Assembly (NCBI GenBank): GCA_016840285.1
Contig: JAEOSR010000037.1
Location: 15,147 to 79,146 of the forward strand
Direction of reading: 5' to 3'
Origin: Candidatus Hodarchaeota archaeon
Lineage (GTDB): Archaea > Asgardarchaeota > Heimdallarchaeia > Hodarchaeales > Hodarchaeaceae
DNA: 64,000 bases
The translations under genes and the position numbers were made by a program. Shown piece by piece: positions 35,650 through 44,135 of the stretch (its first letter is position 1; every line of letters begins with the position of its first letter). The notes beneath the pieces were generated by a model. It saw only the letters and a list, made by a program, of their open reading frames with translations, was not told the origin of the DNA and ran no database searches.

Positions 35650-35888
35650 GAAATCATCGCGACTACACACATAACCCTGATTGCAGATTCAGGACAAACA
35701 ACTTCACAAGCTCGACATTCGAAGCACAAGCTCGGATCTAAAACGCTAATAATTCCTTTTTGAGTCTTGTCAGTGGTTTTTTCCTGAATCAGAATTTCTG
35801 CAGGACAGCTCCGGACGCATTTCAAACATCGAATACAAAGGTCTTGATTGATTGAAATTTTTTGAGGAGGTATTGTTTCCCACCTCAT
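35640..35888 (-). CDS. 2[4Fe-4S] ferredoxin
   Basis: 82 residues with two cluster motifs: 'CIRCLKCVRSCP' (18-29) and 'CFECRACEVVCP' (55-66). A spacer of about 26 residues between them is typical of the bacterial/archaeal 8Fe-type with an insertion. The start overlaps the ribophorin I homolog's stop by 4 bases, so it is translated from the same transcript. The stop codon TAG is formed by bases 8-10 of tRNA-Gln, so the coding region ends inside the tRNA. Redox partner unknown. Confidence 0.88.
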   Translation of the reverse strand: MRWETIPPQKISINQDLCIRCLKCVRSCPAEILIQEKTTDKTQKGIISVLDPSLCFECRACEVVCPESAIRVMCVVAMISAP

Positions 35889-37951
35889 TTTGTAAGTAGA
35901 GATCGTAAACCAATTAAAACCTTATCAACTTCATTATTCGCTTTACGGAGCTGTTTGTCATAATTAATTTTTAATTTAGCGTAAGCTTCTTTTCCAATTC
36001 TTCCTTGAGTTTTTTTCCGTTCAAGTGATTCAATGTTTTGTAGAATATCTTCACGGTTTGCTTCAGCTACTTCAATAGATCTCATTGACACCCTGTACCG
36101 TTGCCCTTCTTCAGCTAATTTCTTTGATATGGCTACAATCGTGCGATCGATTCCTTGTTGGCGATTCCTTAATATTATTCGGGTCTGTTCATATTCTCGC
36201 GCACTTATATTCCTTGACTTTCGTTTTCGATCAAGTCTCAATATTTGATCTCGAATCGCAGTTTTCTCTTCGTAAGTTTTAACAAAATCTTTAATCAAAT
36301 CTAAAGGAATCTCTTCTAAAACTATTTTTTTAGCTTTAAAACCAAAGGAAAGATTTCTAACAAATATATAGATTATTCCTATTAACAAGAAGAGAATACA
36401 GATTGAAAGTGGGACTTGGAAGAAATTAACAAGAGAAAAATTGAACTCAATACTAATGTAACGATTACTAAGAGGGGTGAAGTCTTCAAAACCAATTTCT
36501 AGGCCAGTTTGATCAAAAATTCCTAGCGTCGTCTTTTTTCGAATGGATGAATTATGAATTGATTCTCTTACAATACTACTTTCTACTCCATTAATGATGC
36601 CAGTTAAGTTGTATCTAGAACCATGGGGTAGTAATAGATCAAATTTAAATCGCTGAATAGTCCAATTAAAAGTTAAGGATAGAGGAATCTGTAATTGTAC
36701 TTTACCTCCTCCTAAATCTCTCATAACGTCGGAAACTCGTTCTCGATAAGATATATACAAATCATATTTTTCTTGTTGCTTTATTTGGACTCTAGGGGTG
36801 ATTTCTACTAGTTTTTTATTGAGTACAAGGTCAGAAGATACTGATGGTGTAAGATTCCCATAATTATCACGAAATCCAATCCTTTGAGCACTTTCAGGCA
36901 GATAGAAAGAGATTTTAGGAAATGTAGCGCCTCCAAGGGCTGTGGAAAGACTAGATCCTGATTTCATACCAATATTTTGGAGCTCAATTTCGTGTGTAGT
37001 TGTTACATATCCCCATTCTGAGACGGAAACCACTGATTTCAATTCAGTAAACTCAATTTTTGTGTTTGCTTGTTGGTAATATTCAAGTGAGAGATATGAC
37101 GTAAAATTTCTGCTAAGAACAGGGATGTAAGCTGGAATAAACTCTTGACTTTCAAGAGATGTGAGGTTATACTCTCCATATTCAGAACGATTCAGTAAAG
37201 ACCTATCAATGGTTGAAATTCCAGTGATGTTTCTAAACGTTAAACCATAAGATGTATTTCCCAGAAAGGCACCTCTAAAAAAATCCTCTGTAGGCTGAAT
37301 AGAATCATTCTTCACCTTAACATCTATATCTTGGCCAACTTTCCATTCCAGTTCATAAGAGGTAATTGGAATAGAGATTAAAGGGAGGAAACTCAGATTA
37401 AACATGTATGGATGGGTTGATGCCTCCAGTGTAGCTCCTTCATCAAAAGTTACTGCATTAGGATGATCCATCTCGATAAATACTGACACACCTTGATTTT
37501 TTTGAATTGAGGGAATTTTAATAACTAATAAAATCGAATTATTCTCCTCTATTTGGGCTAAAACCATTGAATCTGAATCTGTTTTATTTGGAGAATAAAT
37601 CCGCAAAAACTTTGTATCAGCAAATTCATGAGACGGGATTGTATAATTAAAGGCATCAATAGGCTGTGATGCGTTATTACGAAGATTAATCTCTGTTAGA
37701 GAAGTTGTATAACCATATTGATTAGCTGTGATCACCCGACTTACATTTATTTGGTGACTCGTATTGGTAAACGTTGAAACATTAAAAAAGTTAAGGGAAC
37801 CAAAATCAGTCAGTTTCACTTCCTCTTGAGAATGATCTCCCGTTATAATTGAGGATCCATTGTCAATTTCGTAATTAATCGCCACAAAGAGGGTAGAAAC
37901 TATTATAACAACGAAAAAAATATTCAAGCTAGAATCTAGTTTCTTATTCAT
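35885..37951 (-). CDS. ribophorin I (OST1)-like oligosaccharyltransferase subunit
   Basis: 688 residues: an N-terminal membrane anchor (about 8-26), two lumen-type beta domains, one membrane span (about 508-534) and a 150-residue coiled-coil tail. The second beta domain has 'VVSVSEWGYVTTTHEIEL' (near 306) and 'RIGFRDNYGNLTPS', like human ribophorin I 'ISVSHWGNIAVEE' and 'YYRDEIGNVSTS'. The tail also matches: 'DFVKTYEEKTAIRDQILRL' and 'GRIGKEAYAKLKI'. Ribophorin I holds substrate near the STT3 catalytic subunit. Asgard archaea are known to carry this gene. STT3 is not in the window. Many N-X-S/T sites are present. Confidence 0.85.
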   Translation of the reverse strand: MNKKLDSSLNIFFVVIIVSTLFVAINYEIDNGSSIITGDHSQEEVKLTDFGSLNFFNVSTFTNTSHQINVSRVITANQYGYTTSLTEINLRNNASQPIDAFNYTIPSHEFADTKFLRIYSPNKTDSDSMVLAQIEENNSILLVIKIPSIQKNQGVSVFIEMDHPNAVTFDEGATLEASTHPYMFNLSFLPLISIPITSYELEWKVGQDIDVKVKNDSIQPTEDFFRGAFLGNTSYGLTFRNITGISTIDRSLLNRSEYGEYNLTSLESQEFIPAYIPVLSRNFTSYLSLEYYQQANTKIEFTELKSVVSVSEWGYVTTTHEIELQNIGMKSGSSLSTALGGATFPKISFYLPESAQRIGFRDNYGNLTPSVSSDLVLNKKLVEITPRVQIKQQEKYDLYISYRERVSDVMRDLGGGKVQLQIPLSLTFNWTIQRFKFDLLLPHGSRYNLTGIINGVESSIVRESIHNSSIRKKTTLGIFDQTGLEIGFEDFTPLSNRYISIEFNFSLVNFFQVPLSICILFLLIGIIYIFVRNLSFGFKAKKIVLEEIPLDLIKDFVKTYEEKTAIRDQILRLDRKRKSRNISAREYEQTRIILRNRQQGIDRTIVAISKKLAEEGQRYRVSMRSIEVAEANREDILQNIESLERKKTQGRIGKEAYAKLKINYDKQLRKANNEVDKVLIGLRSLLTK

Positions 37952-38398
37952 ATGTAAGTGCTCCTATATCCTGCCTTTGTTACGCCTATCACTGTTAGCG
38001 GTGACTAAAAGATGGATATTCTGACTATTAACCTAAACATGCAGATTATGACTGACACGGTCTCGTTTTGCACAGTATAAAATATTTTATCTTTTCCTGA
38101 AAAACTCTTACTCAGAGAATAATATTACAGAAACATTGACTTTAGGTCTTGATTCGTTTTATTTAACGTGAATTTCCCCAAGTATGCTTTAGATGACTAA
38201 AATCTTGAATCAAAAGTTAGAAATTCAAATCATCTTATAAAAGTTAGATAAATTGGGTAGAGACTAAATCAATAAAAGAAGAAAACAAAGTTGAACATGC
38301 AGAGAAAGCAGCCTAAATATTTTCAGAAGATCAAATAATATCATCAATCCAAGTTCCTATGCTTTAGTAACAATCATATTGTATCGGAGGTACATTAG
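37952..38398. other. intergenic region between ribophorin I homolog and secY
   Basis: 447 bases with divergent promoters. 'CTTATAAAAG' at 38234-38243 is a possible secY TATA box; this would leave a leader of about 130 bases. No RNA or gene recognised. Confidence 0.4.
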
Positions 38399-39922
38399 GT
38401 GACATCTAGGTTTCTTCAAGTTGTTCGGCCATTCATGTCAATCACTCCAGAAGTCGTCAAACCGACTCGTGAGGTTCATTTCAATGAAAAAGTAGTGTGG
38501 ACATTCGCTGCTCTGGTCATTTATTTTGTAATGGCATCCACTCCAATTATTGGAGCTCAACATGAAGGAGCTGACCCTTTTGCTTTTATGCGTACAATTA
38601 CAGCCTCAACTCAAGGCTCACTGGCAGAGCTTGGAATTGGCCCAATAGTTACAGCAGGACTAATTATGCAAATCTTAGTAGGGTCAAAAATCATTTCTGT
38701 AAACATGGGAGATCCAGAGGAGAGATCTCTCTATACTGGTGCACAAAAGGTCATGTCAGTTGCAATGACGATCATTGAAGCTGCTGCATTCTTGATTGGG
38801 GGAACTTATGGAACTGATCTTGATCTCCAAACTCAATTGGCTATCATTGCTCAATTATTAACAGCAGGTATTATCATCATCCTCCTAGATGAGATGATTC
38901 AGAAAGGGTGGGGTTTAGGATCTGGAATTTCTCTGTTCATTGCAGGTGGGGTGGGTTTGCAGATTTTTCAAGGATTATTTGCACTACAACCTTTCTTAGA
39001 AGGATCTGAACCTAGTGTAACTTCATATAGAGGCATTGTATTTGCTTTTCTTGCGTGGGCAACAAGTCGGGGTCCGATTGAGGCAATTGGAACGTTGTTT
39101 TTCCGATATAGCCCAGCTGAGAGTGTCAATTTACCTTCCCTTTCTCTCCTTTCTGTAGTAGCTACGATAGTAGTGTTCATCATTGTGATCTATTTTGAAT
39201 CAATGCGGATTGAGATCCCAATCTCATATGCTCAATACAAGGGAATTCGTTCCACTTACCCTATTAAACTGCTCTATGTGTCAAATATCCCTGTCATTTT
39301 AACTTCAGCCGTATTTGCTGACATTTACTTCATAGCTCAAATGGTTTGGAACGCGAGTGGCGGAGTACAAGGCACAGTTACCAATCCACTGGCTCAGTTT
39401 TTAGGAACGTTCAGTATTGATGAATCATCTCAACAATATGTTCCTGAATCTGGTCTTGTTTACTTCTTGACCCCTCCACGATCGCTTGTTGGCGATTTTG
39501 GAGTTTTTAATCTTAGTAGGGGACTAGAAAGTGTCATGCCCTCCTTAATTCGTGCCTTAATTTATGCTGTTATTCTGATTGTCCTTTCAGTTATTTTCTC
39601 AGTAATGTGGTTGGAAACCGCAGGAATGGGTCCTCGTGACGTAGCAAGCCAGTTCCTGCAATCAGGAATGCAAATGCCTGGATGGCGACGAAGTAAAAAG
39701 ATTGTTGAACGTAGGTTAGAAATGTATATTCCTACAATAGCAGTAATAGGTGGATTATTCATTGGTTCTCTTGCAGCTTTTGCAGATTTCCTTGGGGCCA
39801 TAGGTTCTGGAATGGGTATTCTGCTATCGGTCAGTATTATGAGACAATATTTTGAATTGATAAGCAAAGAAAGAGTCGCTGAAATGAATCCTGCTTTACG
39901 CGGTTTCTTAGGAATAAATTAG
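38399..39922 (+). CDS. secY: preprotein translocase subunit SecY/Sec61 alpha
   Basis: 507 residues, ten spans. 'RPFMSITPEVVKPTREVHFN' is the archaeal N-terminus; plug-region 'ITASTQGSLAELGIGPIVTA', 'DEMIQKGWGLGSGISLFIAG' and 'IYFESMRIEIPISYAQYKG' follow, then 'PALRGFLGIN' at the end. It forms the Sec channel with SecE (11.1 kb). Unlike in most archaea it is not in the ribosomal spc cluster, and no adk follows. Start GTG at 38399, with a strong 'GGAGGT' seven bases upstream. Confidence 0.96.
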   Translation: MTSRFLQVVRPFMSITPEVVKPTREVHFNEKVVWTFAALVIYFVMASTPIIGAQHEGADPFAFMRTITASTQGSLAELGIGPIVTAGLIMQILVGSKIISVNMGDPEERSLYTGAQKVMSVAMTIIEAAAFLIGGTYGTDLDLQTQLAIIAQLLTAGIIIILLDEMIQKGWGLGSGISLFIAGGVGLQIFQGLFALQPFLEGSEPSVTSYRGIVFAFLAWATSRGPIEAIGTLFFRYSPAESVNLPSLSLLSVVATIVVFIIVIYFESMRIEIPISYAQYKGIRSTYPIKLLYVSNIPVILTSAVFADIYFIAQMVWNASGGVQGTVTNPLAQFLGTFSIDESSQQYVPESGLVYFLTPPRSLVGDFGVFNLSRGLESVMPSLIRALIYAVILIVLSVIFSVMWLETAGMGPRDVASQFLQSGMQMPGWRRSKKIVERRLEMYIPTIAVIGGLFIGSLAAFADFLGAIGSGMGILLSVSIMRQYFELISKERVAEMNPALRGFLGIN

Positions 39923-39951
39923 AATTTCCTAATATATTTCGATACTTTCGT

Positions 39952-40074
39952 CTAAATTTCGTTTAGATGAATCTGAACCTGATCACCTAGAGAAACGTCG
40001 AATATATCCGAGGCCTTTGCTTTGCGTAAAGCTATTTTGATAGTATCAATATATTCACCCTCAAAATAACTCAT
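39952..40074 (-). CDS. possible 40-residue protein
   Basis: ATG 40074 to TAG 39954. It reads 'MSYFEGEYIDTIKIALRKAK' then 'ASDIFDVSLGDQVQIHLNEI'. The amphipathic pattern 'VSLGDQVQIHL' resembles AbrB/SpoVT-type strands but is too short for identification. It lies 77 bases downstream of the MFS gene on the same strand and could be its operon's last gene. Possibly chance. Confidence 0.3.
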   Translation of the reverse strand: MSYFEGEYIDTIKIALRKAKASDIFDVSLGDQVQIHLNEI

Positions 40075-40151
40075 TTGAGACTCTCTATTAATTTATTTTG
40101 TTGTGCTGACTATTTCTGTTCTGATTTCGGGTTGTACCGATTTTAAATCCT

Positions 40152-41543
40152 TTATCCTTGATTTGGATGGTTCACATGCCCACTATTATCAGGATTTTTG
40201 GCAATTATTAATACTAAGATACCTAAAGAACTCATCATAAATAAAAATGATAAAGTACCAACGAAACTAGAAGATTCCATAATTATCCCTATAATTCCAA
40301 ACCCAATTAAAGAGATAATTAAATTAATCGTATTAAATAGTGATTCTTGCGAGCTTCGTCTTTCTGAAGAAGTGATTTGATAGTACAATTGCCAATACAT
40401 ACTAGTAGCTAAACCACTTAATATTATTTTTAAGAAGAATATTAAGATAATTAAAACTAACTTGATGAAAGACGGGAAATTGACTATTAATACTAATAGA
40501 TAAGCCATCCAAACAACTGGATAGCCTATAATATAAAATAGAAGGATTCCCTTATAGGATGATTTAATAAAAGAGGTCACTTTTCCTGATAAGCGACTAA
40601 AAAGTGCAAAAATCACATTTGAGAGAGAAATAGTTAAAATTATAAATAAAAGGGATAGAGTAGTAAATTGAATAACAAAATCATTCTGATTAAAAGTTTG
40701 ATTGGATGAATAAATTTCATATAAGAGAGGAGAAAAGACTAAAGTAGTAAAGGATATGGAGGTGAAACTTAGGATTGAAAAACCTAAGAAAAATGGGAGG
40801 ATGAATAAATAATATCTCCTTAGATTGTTTAAAATTACTAAAAATCTTGAAGAAATTGATTGTTTTTTTTCATATAAATTATCGTCTTTCTCTTTCTTAT
40901 GGGTTATTTTTTCATTTTTCGGTTTGGAAATAAATTTTAAACCTAATAAAATTCCCAGCGCAGCAATAAGAGCTTGTAGTAAGAAAATATACTGAGGTAA
41001 AATCCGACATTGTTGAAGAAGGATTCCTCCTATGAATGTAGCCATACCAACAATGATTGATCTAGCAAAACTGATATTTCCCATAATATTCCGAAATAAT
41101 AATCCAGATTCAGAAGATTTTGGAGCAATAGTTTCCCAAGAATTAAGAAACCAAGAAATGAATGATCCTGATATAAGTGCGGAATAAATTCCAACCAAAA
41201 TCTCCAAGAGAATTAGGTGAAGAGGAAGAGTCACAACAGTTAAACCAAGATAATAAAACATCAAACAAAATAATGCACCACAGAACGCCATTCTTTGTCC
41301 ATAACGGTCTGTTAAAAAACCAAGGGGTACATCAAGGATTGCACCAGCCAACATACCAATTGCTACAATGATGCTAAAAGCGCTAAAAGAATCTAAAACA
41401 GAAAGGTAATAAAGGGAGATCCAGGAATAACTGAGATAGATTCCAGAAACTACAATTTGTAAGCTAAAAAATCTTATACTTAAACTCTGTAATTCTTTCG
41501 GAAAAGTCGATATACCAAGAATACTATGTATAAATGCGATCCT
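40152..41543 (-). CDS. MFS transporter; no ATG/GTG/TTG at the open 5' end
   Basis: Major facilitator family. 'GAILDVPLGFLTDRYGQRM' is the A-motif after span 2, a polar central loop lies near residue 190, and 12 spans are plausible. The first ATG (41354) would cut off span 1. The frame is open upstream to a stop at 41544 and reads as protein: 'FFSLQIVVSGIYLSYSWI', then 'SVLDSFSAFSIIVAIGML'. Yet codons from 41543 to 41355 contain no ATG, GTG or TTG; only ATA/ATC/ATT are available (ATA at 41529 follows 'GGATC'). A rare start, a frame shift in the sequence, or decay are possible. Substrate unknown. It follows the FIST gene. Confidence 0.72.
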   Translation of the reverse strand, partial: RIAFIHSILGISTFPKELQSLSIRFFSLQIVVSGIYLSYSWISLYYLSVLDSFSAFSIIVAIGMLAGAILDVPLGFLTDRYGQRMAFCGALFCLMFYYLGLTVVTLPLHLILLEILVGIYSALISGSFISWFLNSWETIAPKSSESGLLFRNIMGNISFARSIIVGMATFIGGILLQQCRILPQYIFLLQALIAALGILLGLKFISKPKNEKITHKKEKDDNLYEKKQSISSRFLVILNNLRRYYLFILPFFLGFSILSFTSISFTTLVFSPLLYEIYSSNQTFNQNDFVIQFTTLSLLFIILTISLSNVIFALFSRLSGKVTSFIKSSYKGILLFYIIGYPVVWMAYLLVLIVNFPSFIKLVLIILIFFLKIILSGLATSMYWQLYYQITSSERRSSQESLFNTINLIISLIGFGIIGIIMESSSFVGTLSFLFMMSSLGILVLIIAKNPDNSGHVNHPNQG

Positions 41544-41575
41544 TTATCCCATCCTTTAATTTGGAAAAATGCATT

Positions 41576-42955
41576 TCAATAGGTAAAAGAAGTCTTCTTA
41601 GCTATACTTGCTACTGTGCTGAAATTAACAATAGGGAAATTTTGTGAATTAATCTCTCCTCCTGAGATGACCACTAAATAAGGAGTATCATTAAAATGTC
41701 TGGTATATTTCTCAATGAATTGATCGAATTTATCTCCAACAATCATTGCCCTATTCGCACAATCAAATATTAGCCCAAAAGCTGAATCTTTTGTGATTAA
41801 GTTTGATAAAGTGTTATTCAATAAATGTTCAATTGTTGAGGCACTCTGATTACATATGTAAGCTTGATAATGGTTTGGATCTTTGGAAATCAGTTTTTTA
41901 ACAACCTGACTAGGTGCTGTGATAAGAGCATGTTTAAGATTTGGATTAACAGCTAATGAATAGAGATTCTGTTTCTGTTCTTCATCAATAACGCATAGTG
42001 GTCTATAAGGATGATAATAGAAGTATCGTTGGGTACATTCTTCAAGCACTTCAGGTGTTTCTTCCATATTAAAAAGCTCTAATAATGCTTCAGATCCCCA
42101 TTTTCCTCTAATTCGGGGGATAAACCCACCATCAAGGAAACTATCAATATCGAAGCTCTTATCAGGCATGATACTTGCACCAGAACTAGTTCTACTTTCA
42201 AATTCTAGATCAGGAGAGCTTATTGATACGTATGCCAACGAATCTTTGTAAGCTTTGCAGTTATGGAATTGATATGACTTATTCAGGGTTAATGGATCAG
42301 CTCCAAAGGTTCCTGTGTAATGTATCCCTTTTTCATATAGCTTCGTGAAAAGAGACCAAGCGCAAGAGTATGATATTCCCATACCTGCGATATCCATTGA
42401 GATTCCTGATATTTTTCCCATCATTTTGGATAAAAATGGAAATTTACGCCAAATCCGATTATTTAAAACACAAAAAGGATTCAAACCTTCAAGCCGATGA
42501 TTCAACAGATCTGCAATAAATTTTGGAAATCCTAGTCCTGGAGGGAAGAAGATGTGAGTAGTGTTTGATCCACTTTTCAGTTCATTTTTTACTGTATTTT
42601 CACATTTTTTTACAGTTTTAAAGGTTTTCAATCGAGTACCAATACGAAACCGTTTTACGATGTGACTTTTAGCCTTAACTCCAGCTAAAAGCATGATTCC
42701 TGCCCCCTTCAATCCATAGTCGTCATTATTTGCTATCCCAATGCCAGAGCATCCTGATAAAGGAACCTCGTGATATTCATCTTTAATAATATTCATTGCC
42801 TTGTTGTAAGTTTTAGTTCCTCCTGCATGAGAACCAGTGAAGTAAAGTATAAGGGATGGTCGCGTTCCTAGAGTTATTTGAGCTTGTTTAAGTGCTTTTT
42901 CTGTAGCCCATGTTAAATTATGATCAATACATAGACCAACGGCGGCATTTATCAT
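41576..42955 (-). CDS. FIST-domain sensor protein
   Basis: 459 residues. FIST_N covers about 25-270 ('LYFTGSHAGGTKTYNKAM', 'VPLSGCSGIGIANNDDYG') and FIST_C the rest ('GLIFDCANRAMIVGDKFDQF', 'ISGGEINSQNFPIVNFST'). FIST is a ligand-binding input domain of bacterial signalling proteins; it also occurs in eukaryotic FBXO22. No output domain is attached, so signal must pass by protein contact. The gene starts 2 bases after the roadblock stop, so they are coupled. No membrane segment: cytosolic. Confidence 0.85.
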   Translation of the reverse strand: MINAAVGLCIDHNLTWATEKALKQAQITLGTRPSLILYFTGSHAGGTKTYNKAMNIIKDEYHEVPLSGCSGIGIANNDDYGLKGAGIMLLAGVKAKSHIVKRFRIGTRLKTFKTVKKCENTVKNELKSGSNTTHIFFPPGLGFPKFIADLLNHRLEGLNPFCVLNNRIWRKFPFLSKMMGKISGISMDIAGMGISYSCAWSLFTKLYEKGIHYTGTFGADPLTLNKSYQFHNCKAYKDSLAYVSISSPDLEFESRTSSGASIMPDKSFDIDSFLDGGFIPRIRGKWGSEALLELFNMEETPEVLEECTQRYFYYHPYRPLCVIDEEQKQNLYSLAVNPNLKHALITAPSQVVKKLISKDPNHYQAYICNQSASTIEHLLNNTLSNLITKDSAFGLIFDCANRAMIVGDKFDQFIEKYTRHFNDTPYLVVISGGEINSQNFPIVNFSTVASIAKKTSFTY

Positions 42956-42957
42956 AT

Positions 42958-43395
42958 TTAATCACCTAGTAATTTCTTTTCATCTATAATCCAGCCTAAC
43001 CGTTTCGCAGTTCTACTCATCTCAATCTCCATTAAACCACTATTCGCTTTTGAATTCAAAAGAGTCACTAAAATGCTTGAATTTCCTGCACGATAGAAAT
43101 ATACAGGAATCCTCAATTTTGGATTGATTTCTTTATCATATTTGACAGACTTCGAACCTCTTTGAAGTTCCTCCATTGTTTTAGAAATAATATTTCTAAC
43201 CCAACTAATCACAATTAACAAATCTTGGGAAGCAATACTCTGATAATGAGACTCTAGGACTCGTCCGTCTAATCGAAAAAGTAATACAGCCTGTACATCA
43301 TCAAATTCAGCTAAATGTCCGAGTTCCTTCTCAATTGACGTAATAACTGATGATAGGTTAGTTGGAGAAGTCATACTAGTCTCTTGAGATATCAT
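42958..43395 (-). CDS. roadblock/LC7 family protein
   Basis: 145 residues. The roadblock pattern is visible: 'SIEKELGHLAEFDDVQAVLL' (helix 1 and strand 1), 'FRLDGRVLES', 'FYRAGNSSILVTLLNSKANS' and a terminal helix 'EIEMSRTAKRLGW'. Roadblock proteins form platforms for small GTPases (MglB/MglA, Ragulator/Rag). It overlaps the ATPase gene by 20 bases and precedes FIST by 2, and a small GTPase is two genes upstream. Confidence 0.82.
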   Translation of the reverse strand: MISQETSMTSPTNLSSVITSIEKELGHLAEFDDVQAVLLFRLDGRVLESHYQSIASQDLLIVISWVRNIISKTMEELQRGSKSVKYDKEINPKLRIPVYFYRAGNSSILVTLLNSKANSGLMEIEMSRTAKRLGWIIDEKKLLGD

Positions 43396-44125
43396 AAACT
43401 AACAATCCTTTATTTTTCTCAAAGCCAATGGGTTGAGGTGCTTCCGAATGACCGGATCCTCTGAACTTGCGAATACTAAGAGTTCTGTTGTAAATTCCAC
43501 CTAATCCAATGTGTTCTAATTCAATAATTGAATCAGATAAGAAGAGTGGAATCCTTGCAAGAGTTTTTCCAAATCCTTTTTCGATTGTAACAACAGAAGT
43601 TCCAATCTTTCTTAACGAAGAGAAAATTCGATTTATTACGTTTCTCTGTTGGTTTGGTTCTGGGATTTCAAGAAGTAAAGGAGTAAGAGGATCGATTGCT
43701 ATTCGAATGCCTCCATGATAACCCTCTGCTGTTTCTTTGATCACTTCAAGATACTTTGGTAACTCAGACATAAAAAAACGTAAAGCAATTTCACCTGAAG
43801 TCAAATCTGAATCTTCTGAAAAAGCGACTTGAAATTGCAGATTTCCTCGCGTATACTTCTCTTCGAATTTCGTTAAACCTATATCTCTACAGTCCTGGAG
43901 GACAGAATTTAGGTTTTGTTCTAAGGAAACATACAAAGCTGGAGATTGGGGTTCTTTGGAACAAAATTGCCAGCAAAATGTTGATTTTCCACATCCAGGA
44001 TCAGCAATGATTACATTTACCGAATTCTTCCGAAGACCTCCAAAGACTAAGTTATCAAAACCAGGGACGCCACTTAATATTCTTTCATTCTCTTGTTTTT
44101 GCATTTTTCTTAATAATTTTTGCAT
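43376..44125 (-). CDS. RecA-superfamily (KaiC/RadA-like) P-loop ATPase
   Basis: 249 residues, a single RecA/KaiC-type core. 'RILSGVPGFDNLVFGGL' leads to Walker A 'ADPGCGKST' (41-49); Walker B lies in 'IRIAIDPLTPLLLE' (near 150); no second domain or DNA-binding helix-hairpin-helix. Archaeal KaiC-like proteins act as signalling ATPases. Overlaps the roadblock gene by 20 bases and starts 10 bases after the GTPase gene stop, so a single transcript is expected. A role as effector or chaperone of the switch is inference. Confidence 0.78.
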   Translation of the reverse strand: MQKLLRKMQKQENERILSGVPGFDNLVFGGLRKNSVNVIIADPGCGKSTFCWQFCSKEPQSPALYVSLEQNLNSVLQDCRDIGLTKFEEKYTRGNLQFQVAFSEDSDLTSGEIALRFFMSELPKYLEVIKETAEGYHGGIRIAIDPLTPLLLEIPEPNQQRNVINRIFSSLRKIGTSVVTIEKGFGKTLARIPLFLSDSIIELEHIGLGGIYNRTLSIRKFRGSGHSEAPQPIGFEKNKGLLVYDISRD

Positions 44126-44135
44126 TTAATCCACC

